Below, in pieces: positions 21,252-31,527 of a DNA stretch of 64,000 bases; position 1 is the stretch's first letter; each line of letters begins with the position of its first letter. The stretch spans positions 124,001-188,000 of the forward strand of contig NZ_JAFEUL010000005.1 in assembly GCF_016901225.1 (NCBI RefSeq). The letters run 5' to 3'. Origin of the DNA: Actibacterium sp. 188UL27-1. Its GTDB lineage: Bacteria; Pseudomonadota; Alphaproteobacteria; Rhodobacterales; Rhodobacteraceae. A program made the translations under genes and the position numbers. Below the pieces are notes generated by a model, which was not told where the DNA came from, did no database searches, and saw only the letters and a program-made list of their open reading frames with translations.

Positions 21252-21348
21252 CGGCAAGCGCCCCGGCCACGGTGACGTCATCCCCCGTAATGCGCCGGGC
21301 TGTCGGAGTGGCAGACCCGGAACATGCCCTGACCCGCGCTGTTGCTAA

Positions 21349-21449
21349 GAGCGTCTGACGAAACACCTGAAATATGCCGTATCACGTAACGCGTTGAAAT
21401 CTATGATTTCAGGCAGTGTTACGTGATTCAGGTTTTTCGCAGGACGCTC
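21349..21449. mobile_element. MITE-like long imperfect inverted repeat
   Basis: Two arms of about 45-50 bases face each other around a 3-base centre (GAAATC-TAT-GATTTC). The ends are GAGCGTC and GACGCTC. The arms match closely except that the left arm carries 10 extra bases and a few substitutions. A TAA triplet flanks both sides (21346-21348 and 21450-21452), as a 3 bp target duplication would. There is no coding capacity. It lies between miaA and the AraC regulator gene, and no second copy was noticed in the window. Confidence 0.65.
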
Positions 21450-21523
21450 TAAACCGGCTCAAAACCGCGCGCAGTTGAAAACGGGGTTGATCCGACAACA
21501 GGAGTCGGGCTTGTGATAGGGTC

Positions 21524-22351
21524 ATGTCGTCGCCCGCCCACAATATGCACCTGTCGCCCGAGCCGCCGCAAACCGGTCTGCGCATGGTGCCCCTGCAACG
21601 CCTGACCGCCGGCGGGCGTTGGCGCGCGGCCGCCATGCGCAGCTACCGCGCACCGCTCTTACTGTGGTTCACCCGCGGGCAAGGCCGCGTCACCGTGGCA
21701 GGCACCACCAGCGGGTTCGGCGCACATAACGCGATCTTTCTGCCCGCTCGCACCATGCACGGGTTCGAAGCGATCTCGCAAATCTTTGGAACGGCAGTGT
21801 TTTTCGGAACCGACCCCGATCCGACCCTACCCGATCACAGTCTGCACCTGCGGATCCGCGATGTCATGGCCCAGGCCGAACTGACCGCCCTGCTGGAAAC
21901 CATCAATCGCGAAGATACCGGCGACCGCCCCGCCCGACACCGCGCGTTGCAGCATTACAGCGGGCTCCTGTCGGTTTGGCTGGAACGCCAGGTGGCCGTC
22001 GAAGGGCCCCATAAGGCGTCCAAGACCGCCATGGATCTGGCGGCACGGTTCACCGCCCTGATCGAGGATCAGTTGTTCACCGGCCAGAATGTCAGCGACT
22101 ATGCCGAGGCGCTGGGCGTCACCCCCACCCATCTCAGCCGGGTCTGCCGCGAAACCTGCGGGCGCCCGGCCTCTGATCTGCTGGCAGACCGCATCACGTT
22201 TGAGGCGCGCCGCCTGCTGATCGACACCAAATTACCCGTGCGCCGCGTGGCCGAAGTTCTGGGGTTCACCAGCCCTGCCTACTTCACCCGTGCCTTCCGC
22301 GCCCGCACCGGTCTTACCCCATCAGAGTTCCGCGAGAAGCCGCAACACTGA
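21524..22351 (+). CDS. AraC-family transcriptional regulator
   Basis: A 275-residue regulator with an N-terminal cupin-like sensor region (about 15-130, including [13 protein letters not shown]) and a C-terminal double helix-turn-helix AraC domain (about 175-272, with [18 protein letters not shown] and [18 protein letters not shown]). It lies directly upstream of, and in line with, a peptide-type ABC transporter operon, and a direct repeat suited to AraC proteins sits between them. Control of that operon is therefore likely but inferred. Confidence 0.9.
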   Translation: MSSPAHNMHLSPEPPQTGLRMVPLQRLTAGGRWRAAAMRSYRAPLLLWFTRGQGRVTVAGTTSGFGAHNAIFLPARTMHGFEAISQIFGTAVFFGTDPDPTLPDHSLHLRIRDVMAQAELTALLETINREDTGDRPARHRALQHYSGLLSVWLERQVAVEGPHKASKTAMDLAARFTALIEDQLFTGQNVSDYAEALGVTPTHLSRVCRETCGRPASDLLADRITFEARRLLIDTKLPVRRVAEVLGFTSPAYFTRAFRARTGLTPSEFREKPQH

Positions 22352-22390
22352 TCCCATCCCAGCCTTGCATCGCAGACATGCCGCAAGGTT

Positions 22391-22419
22391 ATGTCGCATT
22401 TGTTATGCGAAAATGTCGC
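22391..22419 (+). promoter_or_regulatory. Direct repeat, candidate AraC-family operator
   Basis: The heptamer ATGTCGC occurs at 22391-22397 and again at 22413-22419, exactly 22 bases apart (two helical turns), with a related ATGCGA between them. AraC-family dimers bind direct repeats at such spacing. The site is about 175-200 bases upstream of the substrate-binding protein gene. Confidence 0.35.
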
Positions 22420-22592
22420 TTTTCACCCTCGATTACCCCCCGTGGCCCGTTGACGCCCATCTCAATATTGTGCCGAATGGTACAGGTCATGGGGGTTTCA
22501 GACCGAAAATAACAAGATCGATGCCAAAGCGGTCTGCAATCCTCAAATTTCAACGCATCAGCGCAAGAAAAATAAACTCAAGGGAGATACGG

Positions 22593-24257
22593 ATGATTCA
22601 AAACGGTTTGGGTGACAAAGCCCAGCATCCCGCAGCCACGATGTACGCCGCCGAATTCAAGGCCGGGCAACTCAGCCGCCGGGAATTTCTCGCGCGCGCC
22701 ACGGCTTTGGGGGTTACCACGGCTGGCGCCTATGCCCTGATCGGGGCCACGCAACCCGCACAGGCCGCCGGCCATGCAAAAACCGGTGGCACCCTGCGCA
22801 TCCAGCAGGAAGTGCGCGAGCTCAAAGATCCCCGCACTTATGACTGGTCACAGATCGCAAACTTCACCCGCGGTTGGCTGGAATACCTGGTCCAGATCAA
22901 TATCGACGGATCCATGGAAGGCCGCCTCCTGGAAAGCTGGGAAGTGAACGAAGACGCGACCGAGATCACGTTGAAGGTCCGCCAAGGCGTCACCTGGAAC
23001 AATGGCGATGACTTCACCGCCGAAGACGTCGTCCGCAACATCACGGCCTGGTGTGACACGACGCTTGAAGGCAACTCCATGGCCTCTCGCATGGCCTCTT
23101 TGGGCGATGAAGGCACAGGCCAGGCCCGCGACGGCGCGATAGAGGCCACGGATACCCACACGGTCGTGCTGCGCCCGTCCCAACCGGATATCACCCTGAT
23201 CCCCGGCATGGCCGATTACCCCGCAGCGGTCGTTCATTCGTCGTTCACCGCGGACACGATGCTGACCAACCCCATTGGCACCGGCCCCTACAAGCCCGAA
23301 AGCCTCGAAGTCGGGGTCAAGGGTGTCGTGGTGCGCAACACCGACCACACCTGGTGGGATGAGGGCAATGGCGCTTATCTCGACCGGATCGAATGGGTTG
23401 ATTACGGCACCGACTATGCCTCCATCGCGGCGGCGGCGGAATCGGACGAGTTCGACATGACCTACCGCATGGATGGTGAATTCGTCGACATTTTTGACAC
23501 CTATGAAGGCTGGGCAAAATCCGAGGTCGCAACCGCCAACACCATCGTGATCCGGCCCAACCAGCAGGCAGAGGTCGGCGGCGAAAAGCCCTATGCCGAC
23601 AAGCGCGTGCGCCAGGCCCTGGCCATGGCTGTGGACAATGCGGTCTGTCTGGAGCTCGGCTTTAACGACAATGGGGTCGTTGCGGAAAACCACCATGTCG
23701 CACCGCTCCATCCCGAATATGCCGAGATGGACGCGCCGACATTCGACCCCGCCGGGGCCAAGGCCCTGATGGACGAGGCGGGCATGGGCGATTTCGAACA
23801 TGAGTTGATCTCCATCGACGATGACTGGCGCAAGAACACCACCGATGCCGTCGCCGCCCAGCTCAGGGATGCTGGGATCAAGGTCAAGCGGACCATCCTG
23901 CCCGGCAACACGTTCTGGAATGACTGGGTCAAGTATCCGTTCAGCTCGACCAACTGGAACCAGCGGCCGCTTGGTGTGCAGATCCTGGCGCTGGCCTATA
24001 AAACGGGTGTGCCCTGGAACGAATCCGGTTTTTCGAATGCCGAATTCGATGCGCTGCTGGCCGAAGCGTCCTCGATCGCCGATGCCGATGCGCGGCGGGA
24101 GGTGATGGTCAAGATCCAGACAATCATGCGAGATGAGGGCGTGGTCATCCAGCCGTACTGGCAGTCCCTCTACCGCCACTACAAGGAAGGGATCGTGGGG
24201 GCCGAGATGCATCCCAGCTTTGAGATCCATGTGCACAAGCTGGGCTTTTCCGCCTAA
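22593..24257 (+). CDS. Peptide-type ABC transporter substrate-binding protein (SBP_bac_5), Tat-exported
   Basis: A 554-residue periplasmic binding protein of the dipeptide/oligopeptide (DppA/OppA-like) class. A twin-arginine-type signal ([20 protein letters not shown], about 27-46) ends near AQA. The mature protein has the family pattern of [30 protein letters not shown] and a C-terminal region near [16 protein letters not shown]. An AGGGAGAT ribosome binding site fixes the ATG at 22593. Peptides are the usual ligands; the actual ligand is unknown. A terminator hairpin follows and would make this gene more abundant than the permeases. Confidence 0.92.
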   Translation: MIQNGLGDKAQHPAATMYAAEFKAGQLSRREFLARATALGVTTAGAYALIGATQPAQAAGHAKTGGTLRIQQEVRELKDPRTYDWSQIANFTRGWLEYLVQINIDGSMEGRLLESWEVNEDATEITLKVRQGVTWNNGDDFTAEDVVRNITAWCDTTLEGNSMASRMASLGDEGTGQARDGAIEATDTHTVVLRPSQPDITLIPGMADYPAAVVHSSFTADTMLTNPIGTGPYKPESLEVGVKGVVVRNTDHTWWDEGNGAYLDRIEWVDYGTDYASIAAAAESDEFDMTYRMDGEFVDIFDTYEGWAKSEVATANTIVIRPNQQAEVGGEKPYADKRVRQALAMAVDNAVCLELGFNDNGVVAENHHVAPLHPEYAEMDAPTFDPAGAKALMDEAGMGDFEHELISIDDDWRKNTTDAVAAQLRDAGIKVKRTILPGNTFWNDWVKYPFSSTNWNQRPLGVQILALAYKTGVPWNESGFSNAEFDALLAEASSIADADARREVMVKIQTIMRDEGVVIQPYWQSLYRHYKEGIVGAEMHPSFEIHVHKLGFSA

Positions 24258-24270
24258 CAAATGTGCAAAC

Positions 24271-24302
24271 AGGCTGTCCCCGCGGGGACAGCCTTTCTTT
24301 TT
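24271..24302 (+). terminator. Terminator/attenuator between binding protein and permeases
   Basis: A perfect 24-base palindrome (24271-24294) is followed by TTCTTTTT. It lies 13 bases after the binding-protein stop codon and 82 bases before the first permease. Partial readthrough here is a common way to set high binding-protein and low permease levels. Confidence 0.85.
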
Positions 24303-24383
24303 ATCGGGCCGCCGCACCTTGCGGCTCTTCAAGATGCGTTCCATCGCACACCCGTCCCGATCCATGACCTGACAGGGAATTCC

Positions 24384-25469
24384 ATGGCCATTTTTCTGCT
24401 TCGACGCGTTGGCATGATGATACTGACGGCGCTTTGCCTGACCTTCATCGTGTTCTTCCTGACCAACCTCTATCCGAATCTGGAAAAGCTGGCGAAATCC
24501 GAAGGCAACCAGCGCATGACCGATGCACAGGTGGCCAGTTGGCTGGATCGCAACGGCCATTCCCAACCGCTGCTGGTGAAGTACGGCCAGTGGCTGGGCG
24601 TGGCACCCGGCTTTGTCCACACCGCCGAAAATGGCACGGTCACAGGGCGCTGCATCTCCACCGGCACAGCGCCCGAGGATGCGCCACGGTTCTGCGGCGT
24701 CCTGCAAGGCGAATGGGGCATGTCCACCGTCGCGGGTGAGCCGGTGCTGGACCTCACCCTCAGGCGATTGGGGCTGACAGCCTGGCTGATGCTGTGGGTC
24801 ATGGTGGTGATGGTGCCCATGGCGCTGATCCTTGGCGTCCTGTCTGGAATGCGAGAAGGGTCGGGCATGGACCGGTCGCTATCGACCTTCTCGATCGCGT
24901 CCACCGCGACGCCTGAATATGTCTCGGGCGTGATCTTCATCGCCTTCCTCGCCTCGTCGAAATACGGGCTCTCGCCGCTTCTGGCGGATCTTGGCCTGAT
25001 CGACGGCAAGACGCTTTTCAAAGGTTCCGCTGCCTCCGCGATGAACGACATCACGTTCGAAAACTTTACCCTGCCTGTCATTACAATCGCGCTTTACGGT
25101 ATGGGCTATATCGCCCGGATGACCCGGGCCAGCATGACCGAGGTCATGACCGCTCAATATATCCGCACCGCCCGGCTCAAGGGGCAAAGCTTTCGCGCAA
25201 TCGTGCTGAAACATGCGTTGCGCAACGCGCTGATCGCACCGTTCACGGTCATCATGCTGCAATTCCCATGGCTGCTGAACGGGGTCGTGATTGTCGAAAC
25301 CTTGTTTAATTACAAAGGGTTCGGTTGGACCGTGGTCCTCGCCGCCAGCAATAACGACATCAACTTGCTGCTGGGTCTTTCGGTCGTGGCGGTGGTCGTG
25401 GTGCTGGTCACGCAGCTTATTTCAGATGTGGGATATGTCTTTCTAAATCCCCGCATCCGCGTTTCTTAA
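24384..25469 (+). CDS. Peptide-type ABC transporter permease (DppB-like)
   Basis: A 361-residue inner membrane permease with about six spans, starting MAIFLLRRVGMMILTALCL. After the first span it has a periplasmic loop of about 120 residues containing two cysteines. The EAA-type cytoplasmic loop is around YIRTARLKGQSFRAIVLKHA. It pairs with the next gene as the membrane heterodimer. The ATG at 24384 gives the usual DppB-type N-terminus. Confidence 0.9.
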   Translation: MAIFLLRRVGMMILTALCLTFIVFFLTNLYPNLEKLAKSEGNQRMTDAQVASWLDRNGHSQPLLVKYGQWLGVAPGFVHTAENGTVTGRCISTGTAPEDAPRFCGVLQGEWGMSTVAGEPVLDLTLRRLGLTAWLMLWVMVVMVPMALILGVLSGMREGSGMDRSLSTFSIASTATPEYVSGVIFIAFLASSKYGLSPLLADLGLIDGKTLFKGSAASAMNDITFENFTLPVITIALYGMGYIARMTRASMTEVMTAQYIRTARLKGQSFRAIVLKHALRNALIAPFTVIMLQFPWLLNGVVIVETLFNYKGFGWTVVLAASNNDINLLLGLSVVAVVVVLVTQLISDVGYVFLNPRIRVS

Positions 25470-25482
25470 AGGAGGCTTTGAT

Positions 25483-26916
25483 ATGGATCCCCTCACCTGG
25501 ACCGGCACGCTTGGCCCCTTTCTGAACCCAATCTTCTTAGTGGCCTGCGCGGCCCTGTTGGTCACCGCATTGGCACAGGCTGTCCTGTCCGCTTTTGTGA
25601 CGACGGGTGGCTCCGGCAACGTTCTCAGCGTCGCGCGCACCCCGGCGGACTATGCCGGTGTCGCGACCAAAGGCGCCTTCTACCTCTTTCTCGCCACCGC
25701 CTTGGCCTATCTGATCGGCGGCATCGTGGTGCAAGGCACGCCGAACAAGGGCATCATCGGCGCCATCTCCACCCAGCTTTTGCCGGTCTGGATCGCGCTT
25801 GCCGTAACCTTTGCGCTGTCTATCACGTTCAAAAAGAAACTGGGCCTTTGGGGCAAGCTGATGGGCTCCACCATCGGGGCCATCGGCGCGGGCATGGTCC
25901 TGTTCTGGATCTTCACCGGCCTCTTTGCCGAGATCATTGCGACCCACCAACCGCTGGAGATCGCCTCTGGCATGAAGAACAAACTACCTGGCACGCCGTT
26001 GCGCGGTGCCGAAGAAGGCGAGTTTCAATGGTACTTGCTGGGCGGCGATGCCTTGACGCGCGATGTCTTTAGCCGCGTTGTCCATGGCAGCACCTGGGTC
26101 ATGGTGATCGCACCGCTCGCCACGATGTTCGCCTTTATGGTCGGCATCAGCCTGGGCGTGCCCGCCGGGTTCTTTGGCGGTGTGCTGGACACGATCCTGT
26201 CCTTCGTCGCCAACCTGATCCTGGCCTTTCCGGTGATCCTGCTGTTTTACCTGCTGGTCACACCAGAGATCGTGGATACCGGCCTGCCCATCTACATGGC
26301 CGCGGTCCTATTCCTGTTCCCGATCCTGTTTCTGACGGTGCTGTTCAATTCCAAATTCCACACCCAACCGGCGGTCAACTACACGATCCTCGCCGTGGTG
26401 ATCGGTGGCGGCGGCTGGCTGTATCTTTCGCTTCTGTCCACCCCCGGCACGATCTGGAATTTCCTGCCCCGCGGCGTTGATCTATTCAATCTGCAAGGCA
26501 ACTTCCTGATCGTCTTTGTCTCGGTCGTGTTCGTGAATTCACCCACCGTGTTCCGCATCGTCCGGGGCCTGGTGCTGGATATCAAAACACGGGACTATGT
26601 GGCCGCAGCGCATACTCGCGGCGAAGGCGTCTGGTACACGATGCTGTGGGAGATCCTGCCCAATGCCCGTGGCCCCCTGATCGTCGATTTCTGTCTGCGC
26701 ATCGGGTACACCACCATCCTGCTGGGCACGTTGGGGTTCTTTGGCCTGGGCCTTGAATCTGAAAGCCCCGACTGGGGATCGACCATCAATACGGGGCGCA
26801 AGTTGATCGCCGTCTACATCCACCCGCTGGTCCCCCCGGCCCTGGCGCTGATGAGCCTGGTCCTGGGCCTCAACCTGCTGGCGGACGGCCTGCGCGAGGA
26901 AAGCCTGAAAGACTAG
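25483..26916 (+). CDS. Peptide-type ABC transporter permease (DppC-like), enlarged
   Basis: A 477-residue permease; typical DppC-type proteins are near 300. The extra length is an N-terminal block of about 170 residues with roughly four hydrophobic spans, plus added hydrophobic segments in the core. The conserved part starts around LLGGDALTRDVFSRVVHG, and the EAA loop is RDYVAAAHTRGEGVWYTM. An AGGAGG ribosome binding site lies 8 bases before the ATG. No ATP-binding protein gene follows; the operon ends here. Confidence 0.9.
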   Translation: MDPLTWTGTLGPFLNPIFLVACAALLVTALAQAVLSAFVTTGGSGNVLSVARTPADYAGVATKGAFYLFLATALAYLIGGIVVQGTPNKGIIGAISTQLLPVWIALAVTFALSITFKKKLGLWGKLMGSTIGAIGAGMVLFWIFTGLFAEIIATHQPLEIASGMKNKLPGTPLRGAEEGEFQWYLLGGDALTRDVFSRVVHGSTWVMVIAPLATMFAFMVGISLGVPAGFFGGVLDTILSFVANLILAFPVILLFYLLVTPEIVDTGLPIYMAAVLFLFPILFLTVLFNSKFHTQPAVNYTILAVVIGGGGWLYLSLLSTPGTIWNFLPRGVDLFNLQGNFLIVFVSVVFVNSPTVFRIVRGLVLDIKTRDYVAAAHTRGEGVWYTMLWEILPNARGPLIVDFCLRIGYTTILLGTLGFFGLGLESESPDWGSTINTGRKLIAVYIHPLVPPALALMSLVLGLNLLADGLREESLKD

Positions 26917-27262
26917 AACTCCGCAGTCCGATCACCCAACATGCATCCCCACGGGGCGGCTGCCGTCGCCCCGTGTGATAAACGTTGCGGATCATTGGAG
27001 CCGAGATGCCCGGGCCAACGGCCGACTGCTGCGGGTGAGATGAGGATGCACCGTCCGGCTGCGCAGATCGTTCGGTAAAAATAGCATAACCAAATCGCAC
27101 CCTTTCGGGGATCCGTTTACTATGGCATCCCTGTCTACGCTGCAGGTCAGCGGAAAACGGTAGATATATCAACATATTACGTATCGCCCTGTGCGGGGCG
27201 GTCTGATGTTGCTGTTCACCGTGACGCGCCGCAGCTGACAGCCAAAAAACCTGAGGTGAGCC
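26917..27262. other. Intergenic region after the permease operon
   Basis: About 346 bases with no credible gene. It holds a terminator-like hairpin at 26950-26975 and an AT-richer stretch (about 27050-27190) that probably contains the promoter of the following beta-lactamase gene. No trace of ABC ATPase motifs is visible. Confidence 0.5.
26950..26975 (+). terminator. Hairpin after the permease operon
   Basis: A perfect 9 bp GC-rich stem (26950-26958 with 26967-26975, 8-base loop) lies 34 bases after the second permease gene. There is no T tract, so it is a weaker terminator candidate than the one at 24271. Confidence 0.5.
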
Positions 27263-28120
27263 ATGAGAGACATTATGAAAAACATGAAAATACGGATTGC
27301 TGCGACCCTTTTGATTTGCGCTTTATTCGCCGGAAGCGCCTCCGCCGATGAACTGACGGTGGTGCCACGCGCGGCGGTGACAGACGAGATTGGCACCCGG
27401 CAGGTCAGCTTCATGGCCAAGGAGACCGGGACGGGTCGCCATTGCATCCTGGCAGAAAGCGACCTGGAAACCCGCCATGCCCCATGGTCCACCTTCAAGA
27501 TCCCCAACCTGTTGATTGCGCTTGAAAAAGGGATCGCCGCTGATCTGTCCGCCCCGCGCGCTTGGGACAAAGGCCGCCGCCCCCGATCCGCCTTCTGGCC
27601 CGAGGACTGGGCCCAGGACCAGACGCTCAAGACCGCGTTTCAGCGATCGGTGGTCTGGTATTTCCGGGACATCGCACAGGATGTCGGTACAGCGGCGTAT
27701 CGCGAGGTTCTGACGGCCTGGGATTACGGCAACGCGGCCGTGCCCGGGGGCAGTGACCAGTTTTGGCTGGATCGCAGCCTGCAGATCTCAATCCGGGAAC
27801 AGGTCAGCTTTCTGGACCGTCTGCTGACCGGGGACCTTGAAGTCTCCCCCAAGGCGCTGGCGGCGCTGACGGAGGCAAGCCTGGCGGGCGAGATCGGCGA
27901 CGGCACCCTTCACGGCAAAACGGGGGCCGGCACGGTGGAGCGCGGCAATTTCGATGGCCCATTCGAAGGGTGGTATGTCGGTTGGGTCGCCCTGCCGGAT
28001 CACCCCCCAACCGTCTTTGCCCTGCATGTGCGGGGGGACAGCTTCGCCGAAATCCGGGCATTCCGGAAGGATTTTACGGTGACGCTGCTGGATCAATGTA
28101 ACAGTGTCCCGAACAGGTAA
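27263..28120 (+). CDS. Class D (OXA-type) beta-lactamase
   Basis: Predicted periplasmic serine beta-lactamase of 285 residues with a signal peptide (cleavage near residue 28, GSASA-DE). All class D landmarks are in order: STFK at 76-79 (nucleophile S76, lysine K79 that is carbamylated in the family), SVV at 129-131, YGN at 155-157, KTG at 219-221 and WYVGW at 237-241. A GAGGTGA ribosome binding site precedes the ATG. No mobile element or resistance cassette surrounds it, so it looks like a resident chromosomal gene. Substrate range cannot be told from sequence. Confidence 0.9.
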   Translation: MRDIMKNMKIRIAATLLICALFAGSASADELTVVPRAAVTDEIGTRQVSFMAKETGTGRHCILAESDLETRHAPWSTFKIPNLLIALEKGIAADLSAPRAWDKGRRPRSAFWPEDWAQDQTLKTAFQRSVVWYFRDIAQDVGTAAYREVLTAWDYGNAAVPGGSDQFWLDRSLQISIREQVSFLDRLLTGDLEVSPKALAALTEASLAGEIGDGTLHGKTGAGTVERGNFDGPFEGWYVGWVALPDHPPTVFALHVRGDSFAEIRAFRKDFTVTLLDQCNSVPNR

Positions 28121-28239
28121 GCGGCTGCCGTAACTCAGGCATTGACCGTTTGGTGTTAATTGATGAGAGCCGCATCAGAGTTCAGTGCTCCAGCATTCCA
28201 CGACAAAGGGATGCCGGAGCATCTGCAATCGAAACGCGA

Positions 28240-29055
28240 TCACACCATGGCAAAGATGCGGGCTGGGCCACCTGTCCCGCCTTTATGCTTGGGTGCGCCG
28301 ATCATCAGCGTCGCCCCGGCAGCGGGCACCTGATCGAGGTTCGCCAGGTTCTCAATCCCGAACCGGCCCGTTGGCAGCCAGGCATAATGGGTATCGAACG
28401 TGGTGGAATTGCCCCGATCCAGGGACAGCGTGTCAGACGCCAGCGACCCCGCCCCGGTTTCCAGCAGCATCTGCGCCGCCTCCACGTGGAAGCCCGGATA
28501 GTGCTGCGCCTCCCCATCAAAGCCGCGATAGGCATCAGCGTCTTCGACTTTGGCCGCCCAGCCAGAGAACAACGCGACGCAGGCGCCATCTGGGATATCC
28601 CCGTTGGCGTCGATCCAAGCTTGCAGATCATCAGGCGTGACCTCCGCATCGGCGCTTTCCGCCGCGCGGGCCGTGATATCGATCACGCAAAGCGGCGCGA
28701 TCAGGCTTTCCACGGGGATCTCATCAACCGACGCACCATCGGCCGAGAAATGCAGCGGCGCGTCGATATGGGTGCCCGTGTGTTCGTTGATGCTGAGATT
28801 CAGCAGGTTGAAGCCATGTTCGGCAAAGTTGAACGGTTGCTCGGACGAGATCCCGGGCTCCCCGAAATAGGTTGGAAAGGCGTCCGATAACAAATGCGTC
28901 ATGTCCACCACCGCGCCATGACCCGCTGCCAAAGCCGGAGGTGCGGTCACCGTCGTGGCAACCGCAGCCGCGCCAGCCACCGCAGCCCCACCCAGAAAAC
29001 GGCGCCGCGACAGCATCTTATCCTTGACCGCATTCATCACGCAGATATCACACAT
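28240..29055 (-). CDS. Tat-exported cyclase-family protein (kynurenine formamidase-like fold)
   Basis: A 271-residue protein with a twin-arginine signal (MLSRRRFLGGAAVAGAAAV, about 14-32) ending near ALA-AG. The mature part has the cyclase-family (PF04199) metal motif HTGTHIDAPLHF. Relatives hydrolyse amide or lactone bonds, for example N-formylkynurenine or isatin; the substrate here is unknown. AGGAG lies 8 bases before the ATG. It converges with the beta-lactamase gene. Confidence 0.88.
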   Translation of the reverse strand: MCDICVMNAVKDKMLSRRRFLGGAAVAGAAAVATTVTAPPALAAGHGAVVDMTHLLSDAFPTYFGEPGISSEQPFNFAEHGFNLLNLSINEHTGTHIDAPLHFSADGASVDEIPVESLIAPLCVIDITARAAESADAEVTPDDLQAWIDANGDIPDGACVALFSGWAAKVEDADAYRGFDGEAQHYPGFHVEAAQMLLETGAGSLASDTLSLDRGNSTTFDTHYAWLPTGRFGIENLANLDQVPAAGATLMIGAPKHKGGTGGPARIFAMV

Positions 29056-29116
29056 GTCCCCACTCCTTTGATTAACCTGATGGTAGGCTAGGCTGCACCA
29101 TTTTCGCGGGCAACCC

Positions 29117-30205
29117 CTAGGCAGGTGGGCTGATCGATCCGCCCGACAGCGGATGGTCGATGCCGGTCGTTGCCGGAAAGCTGATCGGCAAGCCTAATTT
29201 CGTGCGGGCGGCCAGGTAGGCAAAGGCCTGCGCCTCCAGCATATCGCCGTCCAGGGCTTCGGCCTCAACCGGTTCCACGGGGCAAGCCAGGTGATCGGCG
29301 ATCATCGCCATCAGAACCGGGTTGCGCCGCCCGCCTCCGGTGACAAGGACACGCTCCACCGGTGCCGGAAAATGGTCCACCCCTTGCGCGACACCGGCGG
29401 CGGCAGCGGCAGCGAGGGTGGCCACGGCATCCGCATCTGACAGATGGGACACGGCCTGCCCCAGATCCCTGAAATCATCCCGGTCCAGGGATTTGGGCGG
29501 TGGCGCTGCAAAATAGGGATGGGTCAGGAACTGCGCCAAGACCTCGGCTTGTACTTTCCCGCGCGCGGCAAGGATACCGTCGCGGTCAAACGGGTCGCCG
29601 CGCCGGGCCATCATCGCGTCATTGATGGGCGCGTTGGCGGGCCCCGTATCAAAGGCGAGGATCGCACCGGGATCCGCAGCCATATCACGACGCGGATCAA
29701 GCCAGGTGAGATTGCCCACCCCGCCCAGATTCAGAAAGGCGACCGGTGCGGTCAGCCCGCGCCATTTGGCCAGCGCAAAGTGATAGGCTGGGGACAGGGG
29801 CGCGCCCTGCCCGCCCGCCGCCACATCGGCGCTGCGGAAATCCCAGGCCACCGGCACGCCCAAACGGCGCGCCAGAGCCGCGCCATCGCCGGCCTGATGC
29901 GTGCGTCCGGCTGCGGGATCATGGGCCAGAGTCTGCCCGTGAAACGCCACCAGATCAATATCGGTGAAATCCCCCAGAACCTCTGCATGGGCCGCCTCAA
30001 CGACCTGCGCCGCCTCTGCCACACCGGGCGCACCGGGCCACCGGCCGAGGGCTGCGCGCAAAACGGCCTGCTCCTCACCGGTATAGGCGCGGAACCGGGA
30101 TGGCCCAAAGGCCAGGATCGCGGTGCCGTCCGTTTCGATCACCGCCGCATCGACACCGTCCAGGGACGTGCCCGACATGGCGCCCAAAACCCGCATTCGC
30201 TCCAT
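29117..30205 (-). CDS. anmK: Anhydro-N-acetylmuramic acid kinase AnmK
   Basis: Phosphorylates and opens 1,6-anhydro-MurNAc released by peptidoglycan turnover. The 362-residue protein begins with [17 protein letters not shown] and carries [21 protein letters not shown] and [12 protein letters not shown]. The ATG at 30205 sits behind GAAGGG and is preferred to the GTG just upstream. It diverges from tyrS with a 68-base promoter gap. Confidence 0.95.
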   Translation of the reverse strand: MERMRVLGAMSGTSLDGVDAAVIETDGTAILAFGPSRFRAYTGEEQAVLRAALGRWPGAPGVAEAAQVVEAAHAEVLGDFTDIDLVAFHGQTLAHDPAAGRTHQAGDGAALARRLGVPVAWDFRSADVAAGGQGAPLSPAYHFALAKWRGLTAPVAFLNLGGVGNLTWLDPRRDMAADPGAILAFDTGPANAPINDAMMARRGDPFDRDGILAARGKVQAEVLAQFLTHPYFAAPPPKSLDRDDFRDLGQAVSHLSDADAVATLAAAAAAGVAQGVDHFPAPVERVLVTGGGRRNPVLMAMIADHLACPVEPVEAEALDGDMLEAQAFAYLAARTKLGLPISFPATTGIDHPLSGGSISPPA

Positions 30206-30273
30206 CACGGCCCTTCCCCTTCCTGCATGCGGCGCGTATGAAGCGGCGCATCCTAAGACTGGACCATGGCACC

Positions 30274-31527
30274 ATGACGTACCACCCGAAATCAGACTTC
30301 CTGTCGGTGATCATCGAACGCGGCTTTCTGGCCGACTGCACCGACCTGCAGGACCTGGACACCGCGTTGATCAATCGCGTGGTGCCCGCCTATATCGGAT
30401 ATGATGCGACGGCGGCGTCTTTGCATGTGGGGCATCTGCTGAACATCATGCTGCTGCGGTGGCTGCAGAAGACGGGGCACAAACCAATCACCCTGATGGG
30501 GGGCGGCACGACCAAGGTAGGCGATCCGTCGTTCCGGTCGGATGAGCGGCCTTTGCTGGGCCCCGAACAGATCGATGCCAATATCGCGGGCATGCAACGG
30601 GTGTTTGACCGTTACCTGCGCTATGGTGATGCGCCCGGCGATGCGATCATGCTGAACAATGCCGAATGGCTGGACGGGCTGAACTACCTGGAGTTCCTGC
30701 GCGATATCGGGCGGCATTTTTCGGTCAACCGGATGCTGAGCTTTGAATCGGTGAAGTCGCGGCTGGACCGGGAACAATCGCTCAGCTTTCTGGAATTCAA
30801 CTACATGATCCTGCAGGCCTATGACTTTCTGGAGTTGAACCGCCGCCATGGCTGCCTGCTCCAGATGGGCGGCAGTGATCAATGGGGCAATATCGTCAAC
30901 GGTATCGACCTGACCCGCAGGGTGGCCGAGACCGAGATCTTTGGCCTGACCACGCCCCTGCTGACCACCAGCGATGGGCGCAAGATGGGCAAAAGCCAGG
31001 GCGGAGCCGTCTGGCTGAACGGCGATATGCTGAGCGCTTATGAATTTTGGCAGTTCTGGCGCAATACAACCGATGCCGATGTCGGTCGGTTCCTGAAGCT
31101 CTATACCGACCTGCCGGTCGAGGAATGCGACCGCCTGGGCGCGCTGGAAGGGTCTGAGGTCAACAGCGCCAAGATCATCCTCGCCAATGAGGTGACCGGC
31201 CTTTTGCATGGAACCGACGCGGCTGCCGCTGCCGAGGCGACGGCCCGCGAGGTGTTTGAAAAAGGCGGCACCGGAGACGACCTGCCGACGCTTGCCCTGA
31301 CCGCTGCCGATATCGGCGACGGGATCTCGGTCGTGCAGATGTTCGTGCGCGCAGGCCTTGCAGGATCCGGCAAGGAGGCCAAACGCCTGATCGCGGAGAA
31401 TGGCGCCAAGCTGGACGATGCGCCCGTAACCGATGCCGGACTGATGCTGGATGCGACCGCCTTCTCTTCACCGGTGAAACTGAGTGCGGGCAAGAAGCGC
31501 CACGCCCTGGTCACCCTTAGCGACTGA
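30274..31527 (+). CDS. tyrS: Tyrosyl-tRNA synthetase
   Basis: Charges tRNA-Tyr. The 417-residue class I synthetase has the HIGH-type motif HVGH at 51-54, the KMSKS-type motif KMGKS at 237-241, and a C-terminal S4-type RNA-binding domain. The frame is open much further upstream, but the ATG at 30274 gives the family N-terminus and length. A strong hairpin terminator lies about 150 bases downstream. Confidence 0.95.
   Translation: MTYHPKSDFLSVIIERGFLADCTDLQDLDTALINRVVPAYIGYDATAASLHVGHLLNIMLLRWLQKTGHKPITLMGGGTTKVGDPSFRSDERPLLGPEQIDANIAGMQRVFDRYLRYGDAPGDAIMLNNAEWLDGLNYLEFLRDIGRHFSVNRMLSFESVKSRLDREQSLSFLEFNYMILQAYDFLELNRRHGCLLQMGGSDQWGNIVNGIDLTRRVAETEIFGLTTPLLTTSDGRKMGKSQGGAVWLNGDMLSAYEFWQFWRNTTDADVGRFLKLYTDLPVEECDRLGALEGSEVNSAKIILANEVTGLLHGTDAAAAAEATAREVFEKGGTGDDLPTLALTAADIGDGISVVQMFVRAGLAGSGKEAKRLIAENGAKLDDAPVTDAGLMLDATAFSSPVKLSAGKKRHALVTLSD

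Noticed and set aside
22848-24707. 619-codon minus-strand open frame across the binding-protein gene
   Set aside because: Antisense shadow of a well-identified gene with signal peptide and family motifs; it also runs through the terminator.
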